16,763 nucleotides of DNA from JBFGFG01 sp041627475 (GCA_041627475.1 JBFKQZ010000040.1:1-16763), one strand, 5' to 3'; positions 1-7,297 are shown, counted from the stretch's first letter. Notes: generated by a model not told the origin, from the sequence alone. Numbers and translations: made by a program.

Positions 1-106
1 CCTCGAGCTCGGCGAGGGCGCCGTGGAGGGCCTCGGGGACGAAGCGGCCGCCGTAGCGACCGAAGTACCCGGGCGTGGCGGACACGGGCGTGTCAGCGAT
101 GCTCAC
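1..106 (-). CDS. trpB: Tryptophan synthase beta chain, N-terminal fragment (runs off the left edge)
   Basis: The first 35 codons are visible and include the segment GYFGRYGGRFVPEAL. This is the typical N-terminus of TrpB, the PLP enzyme that joins indole and serine into tryptophan in the cytoplasm. The GTG start at 106-104 overlaps the trpC stop (GTGA), so the two genes are translationally coupled. No in-frame ATG lies nearby. The PLP lysine and the rest of the protein lie outside the window. The identification rests on this short but very characteristic stretch and on its position after trpC, which is the usual actinobacterial order trpC-trpB-trpA. Confidence 0.9.
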   Translation of the reverse strand, partial: MSIADTPVSATPGYFGRYGGRFVPEALHGALAELE

Positions 107-903
107 TGGGAGTGCCTTCCCGCCTCGACGAGCGAGGCGACGGTGGCGGTGGGGTCTGGGGAGGTGACGACGAACTCGCCGACGAGGACGGCGTCGGCCC
201 CCTCGTCACGGGCCCGCCGGACGTCGTCGGGGCCACGGACGCCCGACTCCGCCACGGCCAGCACGCCGTCGGGCAGCTGCGGGCGGATGCGACCGAAGGC
301 GTCACGGTCGAGCTCGAAGGTCTGGAGGTTGCGGGCGTTCACGCCGAGGATCGTGGCACCGGCGTCGAGCGCCCGCTGGACCTCGTCCTCGCCGTGCACC
401 TCGACCAGCACGTCGAGCCCGAGGCGCGTCGCCTCGTCGTGCATCGTCCGCAGCTCGTCGTCGGTCAGCGCCGCGACGATCAGCAGCACGCCGCTGGCAC
501 CGGCGAGCACCGCCTCGTGGACCATCACCGTGTCGACGAGGAAGTCCTTGCGCAGCGCGACCGCGCCGAGGGCGCTGACCGCGGCGAGGTCGTCCAGCTC
601 ACCCTTGAAACGACTCGGTTCGGTCAGGACGCTGATCGCACTGGCGCCGCCGGCGAGGTACTTCGTGGCCTGCGCCGCGGCGTCGACGCCGGGCGCGAGC
701 TCGCCCTTGCTGGGCGAGGCGCGCTTGACCTCGGCGATGACGCTGACGCCGGGTCCGGCCAGGGCCTCGTGGAGACGGTTGGTCGGCGTCGTGCCCGCCC
801 GCGCCGTTGCCGCCTCGCGCAGCTCCTCGGCCCGCCCGTCGTCGTGCACCGCAGCGGCGCGTTCCCGCGCGGTGTCGAGGAGGTCGTCGAGGTAGGTCGC
901 CAT
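103..903 (-). CDS. trpC: Indole-3-glycerol phosphate synthase
   Basis: This 266-residue TIM-barrel enzyme closes the ring of CdRP to indole-3-glycerol phosphate in tryptophan synthesis. The family signature AEVKRASPSKG covers residues 57-67. By family alignment the catalytic residues are E58, K60, K119 (in RKDFL), E168 (in VEVH) and N189 (in GVNARNL). The phosphate-binding AESG and VGEFV segments are near the C-terminus. Length is normal for the monofunctional enzyme, and there is no fused TrpF domain. The ATG at 903 has an AGGA three bases upstream. The gene lies 66 bases after trpE with a possible promoter of its own, and its stop overlaps the trpB start. Confidence 0.97.
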   Translation of the reverse strand: MATYLDDLLDTARERAAAVHDDGRAEELREAATARAGTTPTNRLHEALAGPGVSVIAEVKRASPSKGELAPGVDAAAQATKYLAGGASAISVLTEPSRFKGELDDLAAVSALGAVALRKDFLVDTVMVHEAVLAGASGVLLIVAALTDDELRTMHDEATRLGLDVLVEVHGEDEVQRALDAGATILGVNARNLQTFELDRDAFGRIRPQLPDGVLAVAESGVRGPDDVRRARDEGADAVLVGEFVVTSPDPTATVASLVEAGRHSQ

Positions 904-934
904 CGGTCCTGTGGGCCTGGTGCGTGAGTGGGCG

Positions 935-940
935 AGCGTA
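935..940 (-). promoter_or_regulatory. Possible -10 box upstream of trpC
   Basis: TACGCT fits TAnnnT and ends 31 bases before the trpC ATG, in the 66-base gap after trpE. A weak -35 match, TTCGGT (964-959), lies 18 bases upstream. It could give trpC-trpB transcription independent of trpE. This is sequence resemblance only. Confidence 0.3.
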
Positions 941-969
941 GGGAGCGGGACGTGGACGACCGAACCGGG

Positions 970-2463
970 TCAGGTGTCGCGCGCCGCGCTCGCGGCGCGG
1001 ATCGCGCCCAGCAGCGCCCCGGCCTTGTGCCGCGTCTCGGCCTCCTCGGTCGCCGGGACGCTGTCGGCGACGATGCCGGCGCCCGCCTGCACGTACGCGA
1101 CGCCGTCCTTCAGCACGAGCGTCCGCAGCGCGATGCAGGTGTCGAGGTTGCCGGCCGTGTCCACGTAGCCCACGGCGCCGGCGTAGACGCCACGCCGGGT
1201 CGGCTCGAGGCTGTCGATGATCTGCATCGCCCGGACCTTCGGGGCCCCGCTCACGGTGCCTGCCGGGAACACGGCCCGCAGCACGTCGACCGGGGAGACG
1301 TCGTCACGCAGCTCGCCGACGACGCTGGACACGAGGTGCATGACGTGGCTGTAGCGCTCGATCGTCATGAGGTCGCGCACCCTGACGCTCCCGACCTCGC
1401 TGACACGACCGAGGTCGTTGCGCGCGAGGTCGACCAGCATGACGTGCTCGGCGATCTCCTTCTCGTCCGCGCGGAGGCTGGCCTCGTGCTCGTCGTCCTC
1501 CTGGGGCGTCGCGCCGCGCGGCCGCGTGCCCGCGATCGGCCACGTCTCGACGTGGCGCCCGTGCACCTGCACGAGTGCCTCCGGCGAACTGCCGATGACG
1601 TGGTGGTCGCCGAGGTCGAGCAGGAACAGGTACGGGCTCGGGTTGATGACCCGCAGCGTGCGGTAGAGCGTGAGCGGGTCGGCGTCGGTGGGGATCTCGA
1701 ACCGCTGGCTCGGCACGGTCTGGAAGGTGTCGCCGGCGCGGATGTGCTCGAGCACCGCCTCGACCATGCCCTCGTAGTCCTCGGGTGCCATGTTCGACGT
1801 CGCGCGTTCGTCCGGCGGCGAGACCGGTGGCGGCATCGGCGCGCGCAGCGACTCGGGCAGCGGCCCCGCGAGGCTGTCCGCGAGCTGGCGCGTCGCTGCG
1901 ACGGCTTCGTCGTAGGCGGCCGCCGGATCGTCCAGGTCGAGCGTGACGACGTTCGTGACCACCGTCACGCGCTGCTGCTGATGGTCGAGCGCGATCACGT
2001 GGCGCGGGAACAGCTGCAGCACGTCCGGGAGCCCCAGCGTGTCCTCCCCGGTGGCCGGGACGGACGGCTCGACCTCGCGGACGGCCTCGAACCCGACGTA
2101 GCCGACCGCACCGCCGTGCAGCGGCAGCTCGAGGAGGTGGTCGGGGGCGTGCAGTGCCCGGGTCGCCACGTCGAGCGCAGCGAGGGGCGTCGTCTCGGCC
2201 AGCGCCGCCGCGGGTGGGTCGCCCTCCCAGGTCACGTCGCCGTCACGACCGCGCAGCGTCCAGAGCGGGTCCAGCCCGACGAACGAGTAGCGCCCCCAGC
2301 GGCCCTGCTCGGCGGACTCGAGCAGGAAGGTGCCGGGACCTGCCACGCGCGCATAGGCCGCGACCGGCGTGACGAGGTCGCCCAGCAGCTCGCACCACAC
2401 GGGCACGCTGCCGTGGTCGGCGGCGAGCGAGAGGAACTGCTCGCGGGAGGGGTGGACCTGCAT
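970..2463 (-). CDS. trpE: Anthranilate synthase component I
   Basis: This 497-residue protein makes anthranilate from chorismate, the first committed step of tryptophan synthesis. An N-terminal domain carries LLESAEQGRWGRYSF; the LLES motif is the known tryptophan feedback site in this family. The chorismate-binding domain follows, with PIAGTRPRG, MLVDLARNDLGR, FPAGTVSGAPK, YAGAVGY and QAGAGIVADS. The PIAGT form (T rather than K) points to TrpE rather than the PabB paralogue. The frame is open up to a GTG at 2493. I chose the ATG at 2463 because its product starts where the family starts and because the likely -10 box at 2502-2497 would place the transcript start at or after that GTG. The glutamine-hydrolysing partner TrpG is not in the window. 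No tryptophan-rich leader peptide is visible upstream. Confidence 0.96.
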   Translation of the reverse strand: MQVHPSREQFLSLAADHGSVPVWCELLGDLVTPVAAYARVAGPGTFLLESAEQGRWGRYSFVGLDPLWTLRGRDGDVTWEGDPPAAALAETTPLAALDVATRALHAPDHLLELPLHGGAVGYVGFEAVREVEPSVPATGEDTLGLPDVLQLFPRHVIALDHQQQRVTVVTNVVTLDLDDPAAAYDEAVAATRQLADSLAGPLPESLRAPMPPPVSPPDERATSNMAPEDYEGMVEAVLEHIRAGDTFQTVPSQRFEIPTDADPLTLYRTLRVINPSPYLFLLDLGDHHVIGSSPEALVQVHGRHVETWPIAGTRPRGATPQEDDEHEASLRADEKEIAEHVMLVDLARNDLGRVSEVGSVRVRDLMTIERYSHVMHLVSSVVGELRDDVSPVDVLRAVFPAGTVSGAPKVRAMQIIDSLEPTRRGVYAGAVGYVDTAGNLDTCIALRTLVLKDGVAYVQAGAGIVADSVPATEEAETRHKAGALLGAIRAASAARDT

Positions 2464-2496
2464 CTGCTTCGTCCGTCGGATGGCTGCGGGCACGTG

Positions 2497-2502
2497 AGGC
2501 TA
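2497..2502 (-). promoter_or_regulatory. Possible -10 box of trpE
   Basis: TAGCCT (TAnnnT) ends 33 bases before the trpE ATG, within the 93-base divergent gap between trpE and the plus-strand membrane gene. There is no recognisable -35. The identical hexamer sits 30 bases upstream of hisD. Confidence 0.35.
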
Positions 2503-2528
2503 CGCCGCGACCAATTCGTCTGGGCATG

Positions 2529-2534
2529 TAGCGT
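2529..2534 (+). promoter_or_regulatory. Possible -10 box of the membrane protein gene
   Basis: TAGCGT (TAnnnT) ends 22 bases before the ATG at 2557. The same hexamer occurs 27 bases upstream of the GTG at 4107, before the other plus-strand transcription unit. No clear -35 is visible. Confidence 0.35.
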
Positions 2535-2556
2535 CCCCGGAGGCAGCGGACCGACG

Positions 2557-3651
2557 ATGTGGGGGCCCCGGATGTCGCGTCGCGACGGGCGCACAGGGGC
2601 CGGCACGCCGCCCCTCACACCACCCGCCGCGGTCACGCTGGGCATCACAGCAGCAGCGAGCTTCGGACTCGGCCTGCTCGTGAGGTTCACCCGGTACGGG
2701 GCAGAGCCGCTGGTGACGGAGCACCTCGTCTCGTACCAGTCGCACGGGTTCGTCCGACGCGGCCTGGTGGGAACCCTCGTCCATCCGCTCGTCTCGACGC
2801 GGACCGACGTGATCGTCGCCATGCTGGCGGTGTCGACGCTGGGGAGCGTCGCACTGTGCTGGCTCCTGCTGCGCTTCAGCCGGTCGCTGTCCGACCCCGG
2901 TCAGGCGTGGTTCGTCCTCGCGAGCAGCGCAACGGTCTATGCACAGCTCGGCTGGGACTACGGACGCGTCGACGTCCTCGTGCTGGCGGTGCTCGTCGCG
3001 CTCTGGATCACCCTCGGCAGTGGACCCAACTCCGTCCTGCCGACCGCGCTCGTCGTGATCGGGGGGCTCGTCCACGAAATGACGCTCCTGTGGGCCGCGG
3101 CCCTGCTGGGAGGAGCCGGTCTCGCCCGCGCGGCGACCTGGCGGGAGCTACGGCGGCCGGCGGCTGCGATCGGCGTGACCGGCGCCGGGCTCCTGCTCGG
3201 CGGCGGGTTCGAGGGGACCGACGACGCCTTCATCGCGGCGATGCCCGTGGAACTGGCCGGGGCAGGGACAGCCGTGCTGGGTCGGGCAGCACCGTGGACG
3301 GGTGACATCGGCACCGGCGTCGCGAGCGTCGCTCGGCTCGTCGACCTGGTCGAGCCCCTCGACTGGGTCGTGCTGCCACTGGTCGCGGCGGTGTGCGCCG
3401 TCGTCGTCGGCAGGAGGCTTGGGCCTGCCGCTGTTGCGATCACCCTGCTCCCCGCCGTCGCCCTCGCGAGCGTGGGGATCGACCACGTCCGTTGGGCATT
3501 CCTCCTGGCCTTCCTGACCGTGCTGCAACTGGCCCAGGTCGGCGCCCTCCCTCGCTGGGAGCCAGCGCGGGCAACCCTGATGGCGGCCCTGTTCACCGTC
3601 GCCGGCGCCTGGGGGCTGATGACCGTGCTGCCCTACTGGCGCTTCCCCTGA
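2557..3651 (+). CDS. Uncharacterised polytopic membrane protein with a GFVRRGL motif
   Basis: This 364-residue integral membrane protein has about eight to ten hydrophobic segments (the first at residues 24-43) and no cleavable signal that I can see. Charged motifs recur next to hydrophobic stretches: GFVRRGLVG (64-72), GWDYGRVD (132-139), VHEMTLLW (172-179) and IDHVRW (308-313). I recall a broad family of bacterial membrane proteins sharing GFVRRGL, D.GR and HE motifs, but I cannot name it or its substrate. Glycosyltransferase-like or transport functions are both possible. The ATG at 2557 was preferred over one at 2572 because of its distance from the TAGCGT box; GGAGG (2539-2543) is rather far upstream. 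The open frame extends much further upstream only because it runs antisense through trpE. The gene is divergent from trpE and convergent with hisI, 13 bases apart. Confidence 0.8.
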   Translation: MWGPRMSRRDGRTGAGTPPLTPPAAVTLGITAAASFGLGLLVRFTRYGAEPLVTEHLVSYQSHGFVRRGLVGTLVHPLVSTRTDVIVAMLAVSTLGSVALCWLLLRFSRSLSDPGQAWFVLASSATVYAQLGWDYGRVDVLVLAVLVALWITLGSGPNSVLPTALVVIGGLVHEMTLLWAAALLGGAGLARAATWRELRRPAAAIGVTGAGLLLGGGFEGTDDAFIAAMPVELAGAGTAVLGRAAPWTGDIGTGVASVARLVDLVEPLDWVVLPLVAAVCAVVVGRRLGPAAVAITLLPAVALASVGIDHVRWAFLLAFLTVLQLAQVGALPRWEPARATLMAALFTVAGAWGLMTVLPYWRFP

Positions 3652-3664
3652 ACCGAGCGGACGC

Positions 3665-4009
3665 TCAGCCGGCGCCGGGGGCGGCGATTGACGCGTGGAA
3701 GCAGGTGCGGGCGCCGGTGTGGCAGGCCACGCCCTCCCCGACGTCGCCACGCACGACCAGCGTGTCGCCGTCGCAGTCGATGAGGACCTCGACGACCTCG
3801 ATGACGTTCCCGCTCGTCGCACCCTTGTGCCACAGCTCCTGCCTCGACCGCGACCAGAACCACGCCTCGCCGGTGTCCAGCGTCAGGTCCAGCGCCTCGG
3901 CGTTCATCCACGCCACCATCAGCACGGTGCCGGTGTCGTGCTGCTGGACGACGGCGGTGACGAGGCCGTCCTCGTCGTACTTGACGCGGTCGCGGGCGAC
4001 GGTCGGCAT
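3665..4009 (-). CDS. hisI: Phosphoribosyl-AMP cyclohydrolase
   Basis: This 114-residue enzyme opens the adenine ring of phosphoribosyl-AMP, the third step of histidine synthesis. Diagnostic stretches are VLMVAWMNAEAL, GEAWFWSRSRQELWHKG and the cysteine-containing end VACHTGARTCFH; these cysteines are the known zinc ligands. There is no fused HisE domain, so PR-ATP pyrophosphatase must be encoded elsewhere. The frame extends 20 codons further upstream, but the ATG at 4009 has a GAGG seven bases before it and gives the family-typical N-terminus. In many actinobacteria hisI directly follows hisF; here it is a lone minus-strand gene about 3.7 kb away, between two plus-strand units. Confidence 0.96.
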   Translation of the reverse strand: MPTVARDRVKYDEDGLVTAVVQQHDTGTVLMVAWMNAEALDLTLDTGEAWFWSRSRQELWHKGATSGNVIEVVEVLIDCDGDTLVVRGDVGEGVACHTGARTCFHASIAAPGAG

Positions 4010-4037
4010 GGACGGACCTCGTGCTGGGAGGCCACGC

Positions 4038-4043
4038 AGCATA
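4038..4043 (-). promoter_or_regulatory. Possible -10 box of hisI
   Basis: TATGCT is a good TAnnnT match and ends 28 bases before the hisI ATG. It lies in the 97-base divergent region shared with the plus-strand LOG gene. A -35 hexamer is not evident. Confidence 0.4.
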
Positions 4044-4073
4044 CGAACGCCCAGCGGCCACGCGCGCACCCAC

Positions 4074-4079
4074 TAGCGT
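4074..4079 (+). promoter_or_regulatory. Possible -10 box of the LOG / zinc ribbon / polymerase operon
   Basis: TAGCGT ends 27 bases before the GTG at 4107. It is identical to the box before the plus-strand gene at 2557. There is no clear -35. Confidence 0.35.
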
Positions 4080-4106
4080 CACCGGCACCGCGAGGACGAG
4101 GACGCC

Positions 4107-4598
4107 GTGCAGGTCGCCGTGATCGGCCCCCACGAGGCGACCGACGCCGAGTGCGCCACGGCCCGGGAGGTCGGGGCGGGCCTGGGCGGGGCCGGCGTGG
4201 TCGTCGTGACGGGCGGTCGCGGCGGCGTGATGGCCGCGGCGACCGCCGGGGCACGGGACGCCGGCGGGGTGACGCTGGCCATCCTCCCCGGCGACGATCC
4301 AGCAGGGACGGTCGAATCGGCCACGGTGACGGTCCCGACCGGGCTCGGGGAGGCCCGCAACGCGCTGGTGGTGCGCAGCGCCGACGTCGTGGTGGCGATC
4401 GGCGGCGCGTGGGGGACGCTCTCCGAGCTGGCACTCGCCCTGCGGGCCGGGACACCGGTCGTCGGGCTCGGGACGTGGCGGCTCGCCGAGGACCTCGCCG
4501 CACGCGGGATCGACGACCCGATCGTCCGCGCGACGACACCGGCCGTGGCCGTGCGCGCCGTCCTCGGCATCCTCAGCCACGCGGCGGGTGACGCGTGA
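4107..4598 (+). CDS. LOG-like (TIGR00725-type) Rossmann protein
   Basis: This 163-residue protein of the SLOG/LOG (historically 'lysine decarboxylase-like') fold shows GGRGGVM (36-42), LPGDDP (60-65), GEARN (81-85) and GGAWGTLSE (99-107). The last corresponds to the PGGxGTxxE nucleotide-binding signature of LOG phosphoribohydrolases. The family cleaves nucleoside monophosphates into base and ribose 5-phosphate, but the TIGR00725 branch is poorly characterised and the true substrate here is unknown. The motif has G99-G100-A101-W102 where classical LOG proteins have PGG-G. The GTG start has GAGGA four bases upstream. The stop overlaps the next gene's GTG (GTGA), so it is the first gene of a coupled three-gene unit. 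Confidence 0.85.
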   Translation: MQVAVIGPHEATDAECATAREVGAGLGGAGVVVVTGGRGGVMAAATAGARDAGGVTLAILPGDDPAGTVESATVTVPTGLGEARNALVVRSADVVVAIGGAWGTLSELALALRAGTPVVGLGTWRLAEDLAARGIDDPIVRATTPAVAVRAVLGILSHAAGDA

Positions 4599-5020
4599 GG
4601 GGCGCCTGCGGCACGTGCGGGGAGCGACTGGTCCCCGTCGGCAGCGGCCTCGAGGCCGAGCACGGGACCGTCCGCGGGACACTCGAGGCTCCCGCGGCGT
4701 ACCGCTGCCCCGACGAGCACGAGATCGTCACGGCCGACCTCGCGGCTGCCCGCGCCGAGACCCTCGAGCGCATCGACGTGGCAGAACGCACACGCCTCCG
4801 GGGCACGTTGCGGTGCGCGACGTGCCGGACCCCCTTCCGGCTCCCCGGACGACGCACGACGCGGTCCGTCACGCTCACGACGACGGGACTCCCGGCGACC
4901 CGCGTCACGCTGGACCTGCCGGTGCTGCGCTGCACGGAGGACGCGATCGAGTCGCTCCCCCCGGAGTGCGTCGACGACCTCGACGCCGTGCTCACCGACC
5001 TCCTGGAGCCACCAGCATGA
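4595..5020 (+). CDS. Small cysteine-rich putative zinc-ribbon protein
   Basis: I do not recognise a named family for this 141-residue protein. It has CGTC at residues 5-8, a further C in YRCPDEHE at about 38, and CATC at 74-77 in a context (LRCATCRTPF) typical of zinc knuckles. Two more cysteines lie near residues 112 and 123. An N-terminal pair with C38 and/or nearby histidine, plus the second pair, could form one or two zinc ribbons. The middle (about 40-70) is rich in Ala/Glu/Arg and looks helical. There is no signal peptide and no membrane segment. The GTG start overlaps the upstream stop and the TGA overlaps the ATG of the polymerase gene, so it is made together with both neighbours; a DNA- or protein-binding accessory role is an inference from that. 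Confidence 0.75.
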   Translation: MRGACGTCGERLVPVGSGLEAEHGTVRGTLEAPAAYRCPDEHEIVTADLAAARAETLERIDVAERTRLRGTLRCATCRTPFRLPGRRTTRSVTLTTTGLPATRVTLDLPVLRCTEDAIESLPPECVDDLDAVLTDLLEPPA

Positions 5021-5913
5021 GCGACCGCGTCGAGATCCGCGTGGGTGACCGCACCGTCCAGCTGTCCAGCCCCGACAAGGAGCTCGTGCCGGGCGTGACC
5101 AAGCGGCAGTTCGCCGAGCACTGGCGCCTCGTCGGCGACCGCACGGTCGCGCACTGCCACGGCCGGCTCGTCAGCGCCAAGCGGGCTCCCGACGGGACCG
5201 ACGGCGACGTCTTCTTCCAGAAGAACATCCCCGCCGGCATGCCGTCGTGGATCAGCCACGCGGTCGTGCCCAGCGAGAGCTCCGACGACGGGCAGATCGA
5301 CCACGTCATCCTCGACGACGCGGGGCACCTCGTCGCGCTCGCCCAGTTCGGCACGGTCGAGGTCCACGTCGGGACCTGGTCGGCCGACGACCCGTGGCAG
5401 CCCCGCGAGATCATCCTCGACCTCGACCCGCCGTCCAACGCACCGGTCGAACACGTGCGCCTCGCCGTCCAGCAGGTGCTCGAACTGTGCGACGAGCTGG
5501 AGCTTCCGACGATGTGCAAGACCACCGGGTCGAAGGGGTTCCACGTCCACGTCCCGGTGACCGGCGTCGACCAGGCACGGGCGCGCGACGCCGCGCAGCT
5601 GCTGGCCGACGAGCTGGCACGACGCCACCCCGACGAGCTCACCACCGAGTTCCGCAAGGAGGACCGCCGCGGCCGCATCCTCGTCGACTGGTGGCGCAAC
5701 GGCGGTGGCGCCACCGCCATCGCCGTGTGGTCACCACGCGTCGCGGCCGGCGCACCCTGCGCCGTGCCCATCCACCGCGACGAGCTGGACGACGTGACCC
5801 CGGACCAGTGGCGGATCGCCGACGTGCCGGCGCGACTCGACGACGTCGGCGACCCGTGGGACGACGCGCCGACCCCGGTCGACCTCAGCGCGGTGTTCGA
5901 CGCCCTCGGGTGA
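5017..5913 (+). CDS. Stand-alone LigD-type polymerase/primase domain protein
   Basis: This 298-residue protein matches the polymerase (PolDom) part of bacterial NHEJ LigD, an archaeo-eukaryotic-primase-type enzyme that adds nucleotides at DNA ends. It has FFQKNIP (66-72), VEVHVG (114-119), the metal-binding DLDP (D135, D137), CKTTGSKGFHVHVPV (167-181) and the third acidic residue D224 in RILVDWWRNGGGATA. It ends with a typical GDPWDD segment. There is no ligase or 3'-phosphoesterase domain, and neither Ku nor a ligase gene is in the window. The ATG overlaps the previous stop (ATGA). Its last 29 bases overlap the convergent VanZ gene. It most likely acts in cytoplasmic DNA repair; whether it works with Ku or in another pathway cannot be told from this sequence. 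Confidence 0.92.
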   Translation: MSDRVEIRVGDRTVQLSSPDKELVPGVTKRQFAEHWRLVGDRTVAHCHGRLVSAKRAPDGTDGDVFFQKNIPAGMPSWISHAVVPSESSDDGQIDHVILDDAGHLVALAQFGTVEVHVGTWSADDPWQPREIILDLDPPSNAPVEHVRLAVQQVLELCDELELPTMCKTTGSKGFHVHVPVTGVDQARARDAAQLLADELARRHPDELTTEFRKEDRRGRILVDWWRNGGGATAIAVWSPRVAAGAPCAVPIHRDELDDVTPDQWRIADVPARLDDVGDPWDDAPTPVDLSAVFDALG

Positions 5914-6439
5914 CGGCCCGCCAGCCGGCCCAGCCGACGCTGAACGCGAGACGGCCGGCGACGACCCCGGCGACGTTGAGCAGCACGTCGTCGACGTCGA
6001 CGACCCGGTAGAAGTCACCGGCGAGGACACCGAAGAGGAACTGCAGCACCTCGATCCCCACCGAGACGGCCACGCCCCACGCGACGGTCCGCCAGAACGG
6101 CCGGGCGGCCCGGAAGGCGATCGGGACGAGCAGCCCCATCGGCGCCAGCAGGAGCAGGTTGCCGCCGAGCTGGCGCAGCGACTGGGACCCGCGGAACAGC
6201 ATCCCGATCGTGCGGAACGGCTCGAGCTGGACGTTGTTGTACGGCGCCGTGAAGGGGTCCAACCCGTTGATCGGCAGCGGGAACAGCGTGACGCCGAGGA
6301 CGGCACCGAGGTGCGCACAGGCCAGCGCGATCGCCACGGGACGATGCCACGAGCCGGCGACCCGGCGGGCCACGACGAGGCCCACGACCGCCCCGACGAC
6401 GCCGCCGACCACGAGCCAGAACAGGTCACCGGACCGCAT
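5885..6439 (-). CDS. VanZ-like membrane protein
   Basis: This 184-residue protein has four or five hydrophobic segments: about residues 5-25, 33-52, 92-110, 117-138 and 153-172. The VanZ-like features are NLLLLAPMGLLVPI, the SVGIEVLQF segment and DVDDVLLNVAGVVAG. VanZ of enterococci gives low-level teicoplanin resistance, but most members have no known function, so none is assigned here. The ATG lies six bases after the stop of the ERCC4 nuclease gene, so the two are probably cotranscribed. The 3' end overlaps the polymerase gene of the opposite strand by 29 bases. Confidence 0.87.
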   Translation of the reverse strand: MRSGDLFWLVVGGVVGAVVGLVVARRVAGSWHRPVAIALACAHLGAVLGVTLFPLPINGLDPFTAPYNNVQLEPFRTIGMLFRGSQSLRQLGGNLLLLAPMGLLVPIAFRAARPFWRTVAWGVAVSVGIEVLQFLFGVLAGDFYRVVDVDDVLLNVAGVVAGRLAFSVGWAGWRAVTRGRRTPR

Positions 6440-6445
6440 GGTCAG

Positions 6446-7291
6446 TCACCCCGTCCCGGTCGACGGGAAGCCACGGCGTTCCTCCTGCGCGTGCGCGAGC
6501 GATGCGGCGAGGAAGTGCCACGTCCACTCCTCGGCACTCGGACGCGACCCCGCGAAGATCGTGGGCACGTTCGGGTACGAGGCCTGCGCGGTGGCGACCA
6601 GGTCCGCCATGCGCTTGCGTGCGATCCGCTTGCTGCGCAGCACCTGCGAGTAGGACGCCTCGACAACCACGGCGGCCCGACGGTGCCGGGACAGGGCCGC
6701 GAGCTGGGGCAGCGCCCGGCCCCGCATCAGCCCCGAGGCGAAGTCGGACTGCTTCTTGCGCTCGACGACCCCGACCGGCTCGTCGTCGAGGTGGACCGCG
6801 TAGTCCCCGACGTCGAGCTTGGCCACGACCACCTCGGCCGGGAAGTCCTCGAACGTCCAGTGGCGCTGCTCTCGCGTGTCGACCGTGATCACGAGCTCCT
6901 CGACGCCCCGTTCGCGCGCCGTGGCGAGCCGCTGTCGGGGCGGGGCGACGCTGATCGCCGCGGCGTCCTGCCACCACACGACCTCGTCGTCCCCCACGAA
7001 GCTGCCGCGGTCGTCCACCTCCGACGGGCCGACGGTCAGCTGGCACCAACCCCGCTGGTGCCGGTCGAGCACGACGTCCAGGCTCGGTCCGTGCCGACGG
7101 ACCTCGACCACCGCGATCTCCTCGACCACCGCGGCGTCACCGGGCCAGGCGGCTGGTCGACAGACCACCGGGCCGTCCTCCGGCCAGGCCACCGTCGTCC
7201 CCAGCACGAGCTCGCCGCCCTCGGGCGTCGGCACACGCAGGACGTAGGCGCCGGCGGACTCGGCGACGAGGAGGGGGGCGGGGCTGCTCAT
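6446..7291 (-). CDS. ERCC4 (XPF/Mus81)-type nuclease domain protein
   Basis: This 281-residue protein contains an ERCC4 nuclease core in its second half: ITVDTRE (135-141), KLDVGDY (158-164) and GVVERKKQSD (174-183). This fits the XPF-family active-site pattern GD...ERKxxxD with all acidic residues present (D163, E177, D183). Conserved helices follow, for example RSKRIARKRMADLV. No helicase and no C-terminal helix-hairpin-helix is visible. Residues 1-130 look like a beta-rich domain that I do not recognise. XPF-family enzymes cut branched or flap DNA; the substrate of this stand-alone bacterial form is unknown. The frame is open upstream, but the ATG at 7291 follows a TACGGT box by six bases and has no Shine-Dalgarno, which suggests a leaderless message. 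VanZ follows six bases downstream. Confidence 0.87.
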   Translation of the reverse strand: MSSPAPLLVAESAGAYVLRVPTPEGGELVLGTTVAWPEDGPVVCRPAAWPGDAAVVEEIAVVEVRRHGPSLDVVLDRHQRGWCQLTVGPSEVDDRGSFVGDDEVVWWQDAAAISVAPPRQRLATARERGVEELVITVDTREQRHWTFEDFPAEVVVAKLDVGDYAVHLDDEPVGVVERKKQSDFASGLMRGRALPQLAALSRHRRAAVVVEASYSQVLRSKRIARKRMADLVATAQASYPNVPTIFAGSRPSAEEWTWHFLAASLAHAQEERRGFPSTGTG

Positions 7292-7297
7292 GGTGCG

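Noticed and set aside
928..2556. A very long plus-strand open frame (928-3651) that looks like one protein ending in the membrane protein.
   Set aside because: The part before 2557 is exactly antisense to trpE, has the Arg/Asp/Val/Gly-rich make-up of a shadow frame in high-GC DNA and no recognisable domain. Only the part from 2557 looks like a real protein.
2464..2556. A tryptophan leader peptide with attenuator before trpE; a short minus-strand frame starts at 2527.
   Set aside because: The frame has no tryptophan codons before trpE begins and I found no clear alternative hairpins in the 93 bases.
3652..3680. Short inverted repeats between the membrane gene and hisI (GAGC...GCTC near 3655-3666 and CCGGCGCCGG at 3669-3678) as a terminator.
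   Set aside because: Stems are short, no T-rich tract follows, and part lies inside hisI coding sequence; such palindromes are expected by chance at this GC content.
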